A DNA stretch of 27,751 bases from Catenibacterium sp. co_0103 (GTDB taxonomy: Bacteria > Bacillota_I > Bacilli_A > Erysipelotrichales > Coprobacillaceae). The stretch's first letter is position 1. Every line of letters begins with the position of its first letter. Positions 6,923 to 16,406 of the stretch are shown here, in pieces. The stretch spans positions 1 to 27,751 of the forward strand of contig NZ_RCYB01000029.1 in NCBI RefSeq assembly GCF_004168205.1, read 5' to 3'. Under the pieces are notes generated by a model that ran no database searches, was not told where the DNA came from, and worked only from the letters and a program-made list of their open reading frames with translations. A program made the translations under genes and the position numbers.

Positions 6923-7510
6923 TTCTGTTCCTTCTTTTATTCTTATAATATTTGCACGATGTCTATAGACAATAAGTGCGACAACACATATATTAGTAAT
7001 GATTCCAGTTGTAGAATATCCAATAAATGGTGATGCAATGAGTACAGCTGTTGCACCAAGGATACTAGATAAAGATACATACTTAGTTGTCTTTAATGTA
7101 ATTAAGAATACCACAACTGCGATAATAAAACCATATATATTAGTCATTAATGTATAGGCGATTGCACTTGATACAGCCTTACCACCCTGGAAATTCGCAA
7201 AGATAGGATAACAATGACCAATCATACAAAATAGTGCACATGGATAGATAATATTTGCTGAAATACCAGATACTTTCGCAATCCATCCTGTTAATAGGAT
7301 AGTAATGATACATTTTGTTGCATCAAGTAAAATAACTGTCATTCCGGCTTTTTTGCCTAGTACTCTTCCTGCATTGGTACCACCTAGATTATGTGATCCA
7401 TATTGACGAACATCAGTATTATAAAACACTTTACCAATTACTAATGCAAAAGGTATTGAACCATATAGATAACTTATTAATAAACAGATGATTATAACTA
7501 AATATTTCAT
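6902..7510 (-). CDS. plsY: Acyl-phosphate:glycerol-3-phosphate acyltransferase PlsY
   Basis: A 202-residue polytopic membrane enzyme that transfers the acyl group from acyl-phosphate to glycerol-3-phosphate, the first committed step of phospholipid synthesis. Family motifs: YGSIPFALVIGK near the N-terminus, YGSHNLGGTNAGRVLGKKAG (residues about 37-56), and a later FQGGKAVSSA loop that fits the substrate-binding motif. Five or so hydrophobic segments are visible. GAGGTGAG lies upstream of the ATG. It is divergent from parE, as in Bacillus (yneS-parE-parC). Confidence 0.96.
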   Translation of the reverse strand: MKYLVIIICLLISYLYGSIPFALVIGKVFYNTDVRQYGSHNLGGTNAGRVLGKKAGMTVILLDATKCIITILLTGWIAKVSGISANIIYPCALFCMIGHCYPIFANFQGGKAVSSAIAYTLMTNIYGFIIAVVVFLITLKTTKYVSLSSILGATAVLIASPFIGYSTTGIITNICVVALIVYRHRANIIRIKEGTENKVKWF

Positions 7511-7532
7511 CGACTCACCTCACAAAAATTCA

Positions 7533-7560
7533 TTATACATAAATACTACAAAAAATCAAA
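7533..7560 (-). promoter_or_regulatory. Promoter of plsY
   Basis: On the minus strand TTGATT (7560-7555) and a perfect TATAAT (7538-7533) are separated by 16 bases. It lies back to back with the parE promoter. Confidence 0.7.
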
Positions 7561-7582
7561 CTTTCCTAAAAAAACCTTTTTG

Positions 7583-7591
7583 TGTTATACT
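7583..7591 (+). promoter_or_regulatory. Extended -10 promoter element of parE
   Basis: TGTTATACT (7583-7591) is an extended -10 element (TGn plus TATACT). No good -35 hexamer is visible, which fits an extended -10 promoter. A near-identical element precedes the XRE gene at 18775. Confidence 0.6.
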
Positions 7592-7614
7592 GGTCAAGTT
7601 GAGGAGGTATGCTC

Positions 7615-9546
7615 ATGTCAAATACACATTATGATGAATCCGATATTCAAATATTAAAGGGGCTAGAAGCCGTAAGAAAAAGACCAGGAATGTACATTGG
7701 TTCAACTGATTCTCGTGGTTTACACCACCTTGTATGGGAAATTGTTGATAACTCTATTGATGAAGCCATTGCTGGTTATGGTAAGAAGATCACAGTTACA
7801 TTACATAAAGACGATAGCGTGACGGTCGAAGATGAAGGCCGTGGTATGCCAACAGGTATTAATAAAGAAACAGGAAAGCCAACTACAGAAGTTATTCTTA
7901 CTGTATTACATGCAGGTGGTAAATTCTCTGAAGATGGTGGTTATAAAACTTCAGGAGGACTACATGGTGTAGGTTCTTCTGTCGTCAATGCGTTAAGTGA
8001 ATTCTTAGAGGTGACTGTCCATCGTGATGGTGTGATTCACACACAGCGCTTTGAAAATGGTGCTACAAAAATTGGAAAGTTAAAAAAAGTAGGAAAAACT
8101 AATAAAACAGGTACTATTATTCATTTTAAGCCTGATGCATCTATTTTCTCTACCACAACATTTAGTTTCCAGACAATTAGTGAACGACTCCGTGAAGATG
8201 CATTTTTATTAAAGGGAATGACAATAGAACTTATTGATGAACGTACTGATAAAGATGAAACATATCAGTATGAAAAGGGCTTAGAAGAATTTATTGACTG
8301 GATCAATAATGATAAAGAAGCTGTTTCACCTATTATTTCTTTTGATGATACCAATAATGAAATAGAAGTAGAAATTGCGATGCAGTTTACACAAAGTTAT
8401 CAGGAAAATATTATTTCGTTTGTTAACTTAGTACGTACTGGAGATGGAGGTACACATGAAGTAGGATTCCGTTCTGGTTTAACTAAAGTATTTAATGAAT
8501 ATGCAAGAAAATATGCTTTATTAAAGGCAAAAGATAAGAATCTTGAAGGTAGTGATGTACGTGAAGGATTGAATGCAATTATTTCTGTTAAGATTCCAGA
8601 AAAGTATCTTCAGTTTGAAGGTCAGACCAAATCTAAGCTTGGTTCTCCTATTGCCCGTAATATTCTAGAAAATGTGACTTTTGAACGTATTACTTATTTC
8701 TTAGAAGAAAATAAAGATATTGCAGAGAAACTGATTGAAAAGATGATCAAGGCAGCTAATGCAAGACAGGCAGCGCGTAAAGCTAAGGAGCAGGCAAGAA
8801 AAGGTAAGAATAACCGTGAAGCAAAATTCTTAAGTGGTAAGTTAGCACCTGCACAATCCAAAAATAAGCGTAAGAATGAATTATATCTTGTCGAAGGGGA
8901 TTCTGCCGGAGGTAGTGCAAAACAGGGAAGAGACCGTAAGTTTCAGGCTATTCTTCCACTTCGTGGTAAAGTTATTAATACAGAAAAAGCCACACAGGCA
9001 GATATTTTAAAGAATGAAGAAATCAGTACAATGATTAATACAATAAATGCGGGTGTAGGTGCTGATTTTAATGCGGATGATAGTGCTTATGATAAGATTA
9101 TCATCATGACCGATGCCGATACTGATGGGGCACATATCCAGATCTTATTGCTTACATTCTTCTATCGTTATATGCGTGGTTTGATTAAAGCAGGTAAGGT
9201 TTATATTGCCATGCCACCTCTTTATAAGGTTTCTAAGAAGTCTGGCAAAAAAGATAATGTTATTTATTGCTGGGATGAAAAGGATTTAGAAGCCGCTCGT
9301 AAGAAAATGGGAAGAGGCTATGATGTACAGCGTTACAAAGGTCTTGGTGAAATGAATGCAGAACAATTATGGGAAACAACTATGAACCCTGAAACTCGTA
9401 CTCTTATTCAGGTTACTATTGATGATGCAGCAATTGTAGAAAGAAGTGTCTCTGTATTAATGGGTGATAAGGTACAGCCTAGACGTGAATGGATTGAAAA
9501 CAATGTACAGTTCTCATTAGAAGATAGCTTCTTTATGGAAGGATAG
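7615..9546 (+). CDS. parE: DNA topoisomerase IV subunit B (ParE)
   Basis: A 643-residue ATPase subunit of topoisomerase IV, which decatenates daughter chromosomes. N-terminal GHKL ATPase motifs: EIVDNSIDEA (around 42-51), DEGRGMP (73-79), GGLHGVG (114-120). The C-terminal TOPRIM domain has EGDSA (427-431) and DADTDGAH (500-507). The threonine-alanine form DADTDGAH, where GyrB has DADVDGSH, marks it as ParE. The start at 7615 is chosen because GGAGG (7603-7607) is seven bases upstream; an ATG at 7609 would leave only one base of spacing. The linked parC gene confirms the assignment. Confidence 0.96.
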   Translation: MSNTHYDESDIQILKGLEAVRKRPGMYIGSTDSRGLHHLVWEIVDNSIDEAIAGYGKKITVTLHKDDSVTVEDEGRGMPTGINKETGKPTTEVILTVLHAGGKFSEDGGYKTSGGLHGVGSSVVNALSEFLEVTVHRDGVIHTQRFENGATKIGKLKKVGKTNKTGTIIHFKPDASIFSTTTFSFQTISERLREDAFLLKGMTIELIDERTDKDETYQYEKGLEEFIDWINNDKEAVSPIISFDDTNNEIEVEIAMQFTQSYQENIISFVNLVRTGDGGTHEVGFRSGLTKVFNEYARKYALLKAKDKNLEGSDVREGLNAIISVKIPEKYLQFEGQTKSKLGSPIARNILENVTFERITYFLEENKDIAEKLIEKMIKAANARQAARKAKEQARKGKNNREAKFLSGKLAPAQSKNKRKNELYLVEGDSAGGSAKQGRDRKFQAILPLRGKVINTEKATQADILKNEEISTMINTINAGVGADFNADDSAYDKIIIMTDADTDGAHIQILLLTFFYRYMRGLIKAGKVYIAMPPLYKVSKKSGKKDNVIYCWDEKDLEAARKKMGRGYDVQRYKGLGEMNAEQLWETTMNPETRTLIQVTIDDAAIVERSVSVLMGDKVQPRREWIENNVQFSLEDSFFMEG

Positions 9547-9556
9547 GTGATCAAAC

Positions 9557-12106
9557 ATGACAGAAAAAAATATTATTATGTCCTTAGAGGATATCATGGG
9601 TGACCGCTTTGGACGTTATTCTAAATATATTATCCAGGATCGTGCATTACCTGATGTAAGAGATGGATTAAAACCAGTACAAAGAAGAATTTTATATGCT
9701 ATGTGGAAGGAAGGAAATCTTCCTACTAAGCCATATCGTAAGTCAGCTAAGACTGTTGGTACAGTTATTGGTAATTATCATCCTCATGGTGATTCTTCTG
9801 TTTATGAAGCGATGGTCCGTTTATCACAGGACTGGAAGATGCGTATGCCTTTAGTAGATATGCAGGGTAATAACGGGTCTATTGATAATGACCCGGCTGC
9901 TGCCATGCGTTATACTGAAGCACGATTAGCACCAATTGCGTTAGATTTAATTAAAGATATAGATAAAGAAACAGTGCCGATGGCACTTAACTTCGATGAT
10001 ACAGAATATGAACCAACTGTATTCCCGGCTAAGTATCCAAACCTATTAGTCAATGGGGCCACAGGTATTTCAGCTGGTTATGCCACTGATATTCCTCCTC
10101 ATAATTTAGAGGAAGTGATTGATGCTACTATTTACCGTATTAAACATCCTCATTGTTCATTTGATGATCTTCATCAATTTATTAAAGGGCCTGATTTTCC
10201 AACAGGTGCTATAGTTGAAGGTGCAAGTGATATTGCGACAGCCTTAAGAACTGGTCGTGGAAAGGTTGTTGTCCGTTCACGTTATAAAATTGTTGAACAG
10301 AAGAATATCAATCAGATTCTTATTACAGAAATTCCTTATGAAGTGAATAAAGCTGAACTTGTAAGAAAAATGGCTGAAATTCAGTTTAATCGTGATATTG
10401 ATGGAATCATTGAAGTCAGAGATGAATCTGACCGTAATGGATTATGTATTGCAGTAGATTTAAAGAAAGATGTTGATGCAAGAAATACATTAAACTACTT
10501 CTTTAAAAATACAGATTTGCAGAAGAACTATAACTATAATATGACTGCAATCAAAGATAAGCGTCCAGTACTTATGGGTATTGAAGATATTCTTGATGGA
10601 TATATCAAGCATGAATGTGAAGTCGTTACTAAGCGTTCTATTTTTGATCTTAATAAAGCACAGGAACGTGAACATATTGTAGAAGGGCTTATTAAAGCTA
10701 TTTCTATTCTAGATGAAGTTGTAAAAACAATTCGTGCATCTAAAGATAAGTCAGATGCAAAAGTGAATTTAATGAATGCTTTTGGCTTTACTGAAAGACA
10801 GGCTGAAGCCATTGTAACTTTACAGCTTTATCGTTTGACAAATACTGATATTGTATCCTTAGAAAATGAACAAAAAGAATTACAGGCTCTTATTGAAAGC
10901 TTAAATGCGATTTTAAATAGTGAAAAAGTATTAAGAAAAGTAATTATAAATGAGTTAAAAGAGATTAAGAAGAAGTATCCAACACCTCGTCTCACTGAAA
11001 TCAAAGATGAAATCATGGATACATCTGTCAATCAGCAGGCAATGATTATTTCTGAAGATGTATATGTTTCTATTACACGTGACGGATATTTCAAAAAGAT
11101 TTCTACACGTTCTTATAAAGCATCTGATGAAAATACATTTGGTAAGAAAGATACGGATATGCTTGTTGACCTATTTGAAGCCAATACACTCGATGTTATT
11201 CTTTCATTTACTAACAAGGGTAACTATTGTTTTGTCCCTGTTTATAAGTTAGAAGACTTCAAGTGGAAGGATCTAGGCAAACATCTAAGTTATTTAATTA
11301 AATTAGGTAATGATGAGAAGATTATTGGTAATATTCTTGTGAAATCATTCGATTTAGACCAGTATGTTGTCTTATCAAGTAAGAATGGACAAATTAAACG
11401 CGTAAGTATAAAAGACTTTAATGTCAGCCGCTTCTCTAAGCCATTAAAGTGTATGAACTTGAAAGACAATGATGAATTAGTGAGTGTTGATATCAGTGAT
11501 GGAACAAAGGGTATTATTACTGTCACTAAAGCAGGATATGGTACTTTATATAGTGAAGATGAAATATCTGTATTAGGTGTAAAAGCAGGTGGTGTAAAGG
11601 GTATTAATATGCGTGATGATGAAGTGGCCTTTATGTGTGTCTTTGATCCTTCAGTTGTCTCTTCTTTATTACTTATTTTAAACCCAACACATTTCAAACG
11701 TATACATATCAGTGATATTCCAGCATGTCATCGTGCAACAAAAGGAACATTACTATTTAAGTCATTAAAGACTAAACCAACTAAAATCTTTACTGGATTC
11801 ATATCTAATCCACAGAATGAATTTATAGTTAAGAGTGGTACAGAAACAATGAAGATTGTATCTAAAGATATTAGCTTTGGTGCACTAAGTGCTAAGGCCA
11901 ATACTTTAAAACAATGTCCATTTGACTTTATTGATGATGTACATCTCACTCGTTCTATGATTATTGAAGAACATGTACAAAAGAAATTAGAAGAAAATAA
12001 AGTAGATCTTACAATTAAAGATCCAAATCTCTTTGATGAAATGGAAGGGGACCCTGATACTGAGTTTGAATTCATTTCAATGGATGATTATCTTGATGAA
12101 AAGTAG
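9557..12106 (+). CDS. parC: DNA topoisomerase IV subunit A (ParC)
   Basis: An 849-residue DNA breakage-reunion subunit that works with ParE. The winged-helix/tower region starts near DGLKPVQRRIL; the catalytic tyrosine is Y119 in AAMRYTEARL. The quinolone-determining region reads HPHGDSSVYEAM, with S80 and E84 at the positions numbered the same in Staphylococcus ParC, so it has the wild-type, quinolone-susceptible residues. The C-terminal part (about 500-800) is the DNA-wrapping beta-pinwheel with repeated short strand motifs, and the last 50 residues are acidic. It starts 10 bases after parE and is co-transcribed with it. No clear terminator follows. Confidence 0.96.
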   Translation: MTEKNIIMSLEDIMGDRFGRYSKYIIQDRALPDVRDGLKPVQRRILYAMWKEGNLPTKPYRKSAKTVGTVIGNYHPHGDSSVYEAMVRLSQDWKMRMPLVDMQGNNGSIDNDPAAAMRYTEARLAPIALDLIKDIDKETVPMALNFDDTEYEPTVFPAKYPNLLVNGATGISAGYATDIPPHNLEEVIDATIYRIKHPHCSFDDLHQFIKGPDFPTGAIVEGASDIATALRTGRGKVVVRSRYKIVEQKNINQILITEIPYEVNKAELVRKMAEIQFNRDIDGIIEVRDESDRNGLCIAVDLKKDVDARNTLNYFFKNTDLQKNYNYNMTAIKDKRPVLMGIEDILDGYIKHECEVVTKRSIFDLNKAQEREHIVEGLIKAISILDEVVKTIRASKDKSDAKVNLMNAFGFTERQAEAIVTLQLYRLTNTDIVSLENEQKELQALIESLNAILNSEKVLRKVIINELKEIKKKYPTPRLTEIKDEIMDTSVNQQAMIISEDVYVSITRDGYFKKISTRSYKASDENTFGKKDTDMLVDLFEANTLDVILSFTNKGNYCFVPVYKLEDFKWKDLGKHLSYLIKLGNDEKIIGNILVKSFDLDQYVVLSSKNGQIKRVSIKDFNVSRFSKPLKCMNLKDNDELVSVDISDGTKGIITVTKAGYGTLYSEDEISVLGVKAGGVKGINMRDDEVAFMCVFDPSVVSSLLLILNPTHFKRIHISDIPACHRATKGTLLFKSLKTKPTKIFTGFISNPQNEFIVKSGTETMKIVSKDISFGALSAKANTLKQCPFDFIDDVHLTRSMIIEEHVQKKLEENKVDLTIKDPNLFDEMEGDPDTEFEFISMDDYLDEK

Positions 12107-12177
12107 GAAATATCCTTGCTAGCTCTATGTAATTGACTAAAAATAGTGTAAAATGACCTAAGAAAAGGAAGGTATAT

Positions 12178-13266
12178 ATGACAGAAATAAGATGTTATGG
12201 ATGTGGCGCCATCATTCAAAGCGCTGATATAAAAAAGCCTGGCTATGTGCCAGAATCTGCTTTAAGCAAGGAAAAGATTCTTTGTCAGAGATGTTATAAA
12301 TTAATGCATTATCATCAGAAGATGGAATCTCATTTAACTAAAGATGATTTCTTACATGTTTTACAGACTGTAGGAGAAAAAGATTGTTTAGTTGTTTATA
12401 TCGTTGACTTATTTGACTTTAATGGTTCTCTTGTGCCTGGTCTTATGCGTCATATTGGATATAATGATGTACTTGTACTAGCGAATAAGAGAGATATCTT
12501 ACCTAAGTCTTTAAAGGAACATAGACTTAATACATGGGTAAGAAGACAGTTCAAGGAATACGGTATCAAGCCTCTTGATGTAGTTATTACAAGTGGTAAG
12601 AAGAATATGAACTTTGATGAAATCTTTGATAAGATTGATGAATACCGTCACGGCCGTGATGTATATGTTGTAGGTATTACTAATGTTGGTAAGTCTACAT
12701 TTATCAACCGTATGTTGAAGAACTATTCAGATGCATCTAATCTTATTACTACAAGTGAATTCCCTGGTACCACTCTTGATTTAATCAAGATTCCTCTTGA
12801 TGATCATTCATCTTTATATGATACTCCAGGTATCATGAATGAACATCAGTACACATCTGTTGTAGATGAAAAGGATTTGGCTTATATTATGCCTCAGGGC
12901 GAAGTAAAGCCAATGATATACCAGTTGAATGATGATCAGTCAATCTTCTTTAGCGGTCTTGCAAGAATTGATTATACAAAGGGAGATAAAGGAAACTTCA
13001 TCTGCTACTTCTCTAGAAATATGCAGATTCATCGTACAAAGACTGAAAAAGCAGATGAATTGTTTGATAGACATAAGCAGTTACAGGTTTATGGACGTGC
13101 TTCATCAATGAAAGAAATGAAGGCTTATGAATTCACTTTACCAGAAGAAAAGCGTGATATTGTGATTTCTGGTTTAGGATTTATATGTATTCATGCACCT
13201 AAGGGTAAAATCAAGGTTTATGTACCTGAAGGTATTGATGTATTTATGAGAGAAAGTTTAATTTAG
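12178..13266 (+). CDS. yqeH: Ribosome biogenesis GTPase YqeH
   Basis: A 362-residue, circularly permuted GTPase needed for 30S subunit assembly. An N-terminal zinc finger (C6/C9 and C36/C39) is followed by the GTPase motifs in permuted order: G4 NKRD (103-106), G1 GITNVGKST (166-174), a G2 threonine in FPGTT, then G3 DTPG (215-218). The C-terminal domain is RNA-binding. AAGGAAGG is upstream of the ATG. In Bacillus it heads the cluster yqeH-aroE-yhbY-nadD-yqeK-rsfS-yqeM. Here the order is the same, but aroE is missing between yqeH and yhbY. Confidence 0.96.
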   Translation: MTEIRCYGCGAIIQSADIKKPGYVPESALSKEKILCQRCYKLMHYHQKMESHLTKDDFLHVLQTVGEKDCLVVYIVDLFDFNGSLVPGLMRHIGYNDVLVLANKRDILPKSLKEHRLNTWVRRQFKEYGIKPLDVVITSGKKNMNFDEIFDKIDEYRHGRDVYVVGITNVGKSTFINRMLKNYSDASNLITTSEFPGTTLDLIKIPLDDHSSLYDTPGIMNEHQYTSVVDEKDLAYIMPQGEVKPMIYQLNDDQSIFFSGLARIDYTKGDKGNFICYFSRNMQIHRTKTEKADELFDRHKQLQVYGRASSMKEMKAYEFTLPEEKRDIVISGLGFICIHAPKGKIKVYVPEGIDVFMRESLI

Positions 13267-13277
13267 AGGATATATGA

Positions 13278-13562
13278 ATGTTAAATAGTAAACAGAAGAA
13301 ATTTTTAAGAAGCGAAGCACATGGCTTAAAGCCAATTTTTCAGGTTGGTAAAGATGGTGTAGGAGAAAAACAGATCAACAGCATCAATGATGCATTAAAG
13401 GCTAAAGAACTTATTAAAGTGAAGTTATTAGATACTTGCCCTGAAACAGTGAATGAAGTAGCTTTAGAAATCTCAATGGGTACTAAAGCAGATGTTGTTC
13501 ATATTATTGGACATACAATTGTTTTCTATAAATCAAGTGAAAAAGGTATTTATAAGATCTAA
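13278..13562 (+). CDS. yhbY: YhbY family RNA-binding (CRM domain) protein
   Basis: A 94-residue CRM-domain protein: the LRSEAHGLKPIFQVGKDGV start and the GHTIVFYKSS end are characteristic. These proteins bind pre-50S ribosomal particles (E. coli YhbY). Length is normal for the family. It starts 11 bases after yqeH and its stop codon overlaps the ATG of the next gene by one base, so it belongs to the same operon and is probably translationally linked to NAD synthesis. Confidence 0.94.
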   Translation: MLNSKQKKFLRSEAHGLKPIFQVGKDGVGEKQINSINDALKAKELIKVKLLDTCPETVNEVALEISMGTKADVVHIIGHTIVFYKSSEKGIYKI

Positions 13563-14662
13563 TGAATATTGGATTACTTGGTGGTAGTTTTGATCCTATC
13601 CATAAAGGGCATATAGAGATTGCAAAGGAAGCTTTATCTTTGCTTTCTCTTGATTCATTTTACTTCATTCCTACTAAAAACAACCCTTGGAAGGATAAAC
13701 AGAATGCCCCTGGCGATAAGCGTAAAGAAATGATAGAGATTGCGATTCACCAGGAACCAAAAATGAGGGTTTGTACTATTGAACTTGATTCTACAAGTGA
13801 TGAAAAGAATTATACAATTGATACGATTCATGCATTAAAAGAAATGTATCCTAATGATAATTTATATTATTTAATGGGTATGGATCAGGCTATGGCGTTT
13901 GAAAAATGGAAAGAAGCTAAAGAAATATCAGAATTAGTCCAGCTAGTCGCCTTTAATAGAGGTGGTTATCCTACAGCTCATCCTAATTTAGAGACATATC
14001 ACTTTGTTAAGATGGATAATGTAGAAATCACAGCATCTAGCACAGAAATTAAAGAAGGGGCATTAGATATGCTTGATAAAGATGTGCTTAGATATATTTC
14101 TCAAAATGGCTTATATCTTGATACAATGATTAGAAATAGAATGAAGGAAAAACGCTATAAGCATACTCTAAGTGTCGCTTCTCTCACAAGAGATTTCTGT
14201 AAAAGCAATGGCATTGATCCTCTCAAAGGCTATATTGCCGGTATGATGCATGATGTTGCAAAAGAAATGCCTCATGATCAGGCTAAAAAATTAATGAAGA
14301 AGCATTATGCTTCTCATTTAGATCAGCCTGAACCTATCTGGCATCAATGGCTCTCACGTTATGTATGTGAGAATGAATTTCTTATCAGTGATGAAGAAAT
14401 CTTAAAAGCCATTGAAGATCATACAACAGCTTCTACATCTATGAGCCTTCTTGGAATGTGTTTATATTGTGCTGATAAGTTAGACCCTTTAAGAGGTTAT
14501 GATTCATCAGAACAGATTACTCTATGTAAACATGATATTGAAGCAGGATTTAGAAACTGTCTGACTGATTTTTATGAATTTTCCACAAAGAAGCATCGTC
14601 CAATCGACCCATGTTTCTTTGAAGTTTATGATAAATATGTAAAAGGAGTTAATAATGACTAA
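13562..14662 (+). CDS. nadD: Fused nicotinate-nucleotide adenylyltransferase (NadD) and YqeK HD hydrolase
   Basis: A 366-residue fusion of two proteins that are separate neighbours in Bacillus. Residues 1-187 are NadD, which adenylylates nicotinate mononucleotide: GGSFDPIHKGH (7-17) is the nucleotidyl-transferase motif, and SSTEIK (159-164) is the second substrate motif, with lysine where arginine is usual. Residues 190-366 are a YqeK-type HD hydrolase, a symmetrical Ap4A hydrolase by homology: H201, H230-D231, H287 and D305 look like the metal ligands. The reading frame is unbroken across the junction. Its ATG overlaps the yhbY stop, and its 3' end overlaps rsfS by eight bases. The fusion could couple NAD synthesis to removal of dinucleotide by-products. 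Confidence 0.93.
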   Translation: MNIGLLGGSFDPIHKGHIEIAKEALSLLSLDSFYFIPTKNNPWKDKQNAPGDKRKEMIEIAIHQEPKMRVCTIELDSTSDEKNYTIDTIHALKEMYPNDNLYYLMGMDQAMAFEKWKEAKEISELVQLVAFNRGGYPTAHPNLETYHFVKMDNVEITASSTEIKEGALDMLDKDVLRYISQNGLYLDTMIRNRMKEKRYKHTLSVASLTRDFCKSNGIDPLKGYIAGMMHDVAKEMPHDQAKKLMKKHYASHLDQPEPIWHQWLSRYVCENEFLISDEEILKAIEDHTTASTSMSLLGMCLYCADKLDPLRGYDSSEQITLCKHDIEAGFRNCLTDFYEFSTKKHRPIDPCFFEVYDKYVKGVNND

Positions 14663-14999
14663 AGTAGAATGTATTGTGAAAGCAATGGACGATAAATTAG
14701 CCCAGGATATTGTGGCAATCAATATGGAGAACGCCTCTCCTTTATATGACACATTTATTTTATGTACTGCATCTAATAAACGTTTATTAAATGCGATTCA
14801 GGATAATGTAGTTGACCAGTGCGAAAAGAACGGTTTTGAAATCAAGAGCATAGAAGGCCGTGGTAATGCGGAATGGATTCTTATTGATGCAGGTGATGTA
14901 ATCTGTCATATCTTCTCTGAAGAAGCACGTAAAGAATATAACTTAGAGAAGTTATGGAGTGATATGCCTACTATTGATATCAAGGAGTATCTTGCATAA
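14655..14999 (+). CDS. rsfS: Ribosomal silencing factor RsfS
   Basis: A 114-residue protein of the RsfS/Iojap family. It binds ribosomal protein L14 on the 50S subunit and blocks subunit joining when nutrients are short. Matching segments: DKLAQDIVAINM, the YDTFILCTASNKR strand-helix, and IEGRGNAEWILIDAGDVICHIF. AAAGGAG lies seven bases before the ATG, within the previous gene, with which it overlaps by eight bases. Its stop codon shares its last base with the next ATG. Confidence 0.95.
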   Translation: MTKVECIVKAMDDKLAQDIVAINMENASPLYDTFILCTASNKRLLNAIQDNVVDQCEKNGFEIKSIEGRGNAEWILIDAGDVICHIFSEEARKEYNLEKLWSDMPTIDIKEYLA

Positions 15000-15712
15000 T
15001 GGCTGCCTATAAAGAGTTTTCTTATTATTATGATTCTTTAATGGACCCAGACTTCTATTCTGAATATTTAAAATTCATTCATGAACATGCTAATCTTAAA
15101 ACAATATTAGAACTAGGATGTGGAACTGGATTAACTGCTATTGAACTTGCGAAAGAAGGTCATCAGGTTCTAGCCACTGATTTATCTGAAGATATGGTAA
15201 ACATCACTGCCTTAAAAGCTAAGGATGAAGGTGTTGAACTTCTAACTGAAATGATTGATATGTGTGATTTTGCCTTATCTCAGCCTGTAGACACTATTCT
15301 TTGTTTAACAGATGCAATTAACTATGTTTTAAGCAAGAAGAAAGTACAAGATGTCTTTAATAATGTTTATGAAGGTTTAAAATATAATGGAACATTTATT
15401 TTTGATGTGAACAGTCTATATAAATGTAATGTGATCTTAGATGATTATCATGAAAAGAATGAAGATGAAGATTTCTTCTTCTCATGGGATGTAGAAAGTG
15501 ATCACAAAGGTGTTATTACCCATCATATTATTATTGACGAAGATGGTCATCATGTTGATGAAACACATCGTCAAAAAACACTTCCTGTAGATGAGTATGT
15601 CAAAATGCTTAAAAAAGCAGGATTTAAGTCAATCGCGTATTATAGTGATTTTGGTGAATACAAGGAAGAGTGTGAACGTATTATATTTGTAGTAAAGAAA
15701 GTGAGGGATTAA
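14999..15712 (+). CDS. Class I SAM-dependent methyltransferase (YqeM-like)
   Basis: A 237-residue Rossmann-fold methyltransferase. Motif I is ILELGCGTGLTAIEL (36-50), followed by VLATDLSEDMV as the acidic ribose-binding strand and a CDF segment as motif III. Position after rsfS matches Bacillus yqeM, whose substrate is not established. The next gene, mtnN, removes S-adenosylhomocysteine, the product of any such enzyme, which fits the operon. No leader or membrane segment. Confidence 0.87.
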   Translation: MAAYKEFSYYYDSLMDPDFYSEYLKFIHEHANLKTILELGCGTGLTAIELAKEGHQVLATDLSEDMVNITALKAKDEGVELLTEMIDMCDFALSQPVDTILCLTDAINYVLSKKKVQDVFNNVYEGLKYNGTFIFDVNSLYKCNVILDDYHEKNEDEDFFFSWDVESDHKGVITHHIIIDEDGHHVDETHRQKTLPVDEYVKMLKKAGFKSIAYYSDFGEYKEECERIIFVVKKVRD

Positions 15713-15713
15713 C

Positions 15714-16406
15714 ATGTTAGGTATTATTGGTGCAATGGAAGAAGAAGTCAATGAAATACTTGCTTTAATGAATGTTGAAAAAGAATACCAGGAATGTAAT
15801 TATCATTTTTATGAAGGTTTATTAGGAAAAAAAGAAGTTGTAGTTGTCCAGGGTGGTATTGGTAAAGTCAATGCAGCTATTTCAGCTACTCTTTTATTAA
15901 AGAACTTTGATATTGATCATGTCATCAATGTTGGTTCCGCAGGTGGACTTGATTTAAAAGAAAACGTCGGAGATGTTATCATCAGTGAAAAGGTAGCGCA
16001 TCATGATGTCGATGTCACTGCTTTTGGACGTCCATATGGACAAGTACCTGATATGCCTCTTTACTATGAAGCTGATGTGACACTCGTTTCTTATGCAAAA
16101 GAAATCTTTGAACATAATGGCTTAACAGTATATAGTGGTCTTATTGTCTCTGGTGATCAATTTGTTGCAAGAAAAGATCAGGTTGATGCAATCAAAGAAT
16201 ACTTCCCTGATGCATTATGTTCTGAAATGGAAGCTGCAACAGTAGCTCAGGTATGTACAGTCTTTAATAAACCATTTATTATTGTACGTGGATTAAGTGA
16301 TATTTTTGATAAAGGCAGCAGTTCTATCCAGTTTGATCAATATCTTAAGGAAGCTGCAAAGTCATCAGCACGTATGTGCTATGATTTAGCTCAAAAACTT
16401 GTATAA
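15714..16406 (+). CDS. mtnN: 5'-methylthioadenosine/S-adenosylhomocysteine nucleosidase
   Basis: A 230-residue nucleosidase that hydrolyses methylthioadenosine and S-adenosylhomocysteine to adenine and a thioribose, as part of the activated-methyl cycle. Key residues match E. coli MTAN: E11 in GAMEEEV, the EMEAA ribose-binding motif (171-175), and the catalytic aspartate D196 in VRGLSDIFDKG. It begins one base after the methyltransferase stop, with GTGAGG as ribosome binding site. The nucleosidase directly beside a methyltransferase suggests shared use of the SAM cycle. Confidence 0.96.
   Translation: MLGIIGAMEEEVNEILALMNVEKEYQECNYHFYEGLLGKKEVVVVQGGIGKVNAAISATLLLKNFDIDHVINVGSAGGLDLKENVGDVIISEKVAHHDVDVTAFGRPYGQVPDMPLYYEADVTLVSYAKEIFEHNGLTVYSGLIVSGDQFVARKDQVDAIKEYFPDALCSEMEAATVAQVCTVFNKPFIIVRGLSDIFDKGSSSIQFDQYLKEAAKSSARMCYDLAQKLV

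Noticed and set aside
10490..12075. Several open frames opposite or out of frame within parC
   Set aside because: They are compositional shadows of parC, with no ribosome binding sites and no family resemblance.
12133..12154. TTGACT followed by TAAAAT before yqeH as a promoter
   Set aside because: The spacer would be only 10 bases, too short for a sigma-A promoter; a promoter may exist here but cannot be placed.
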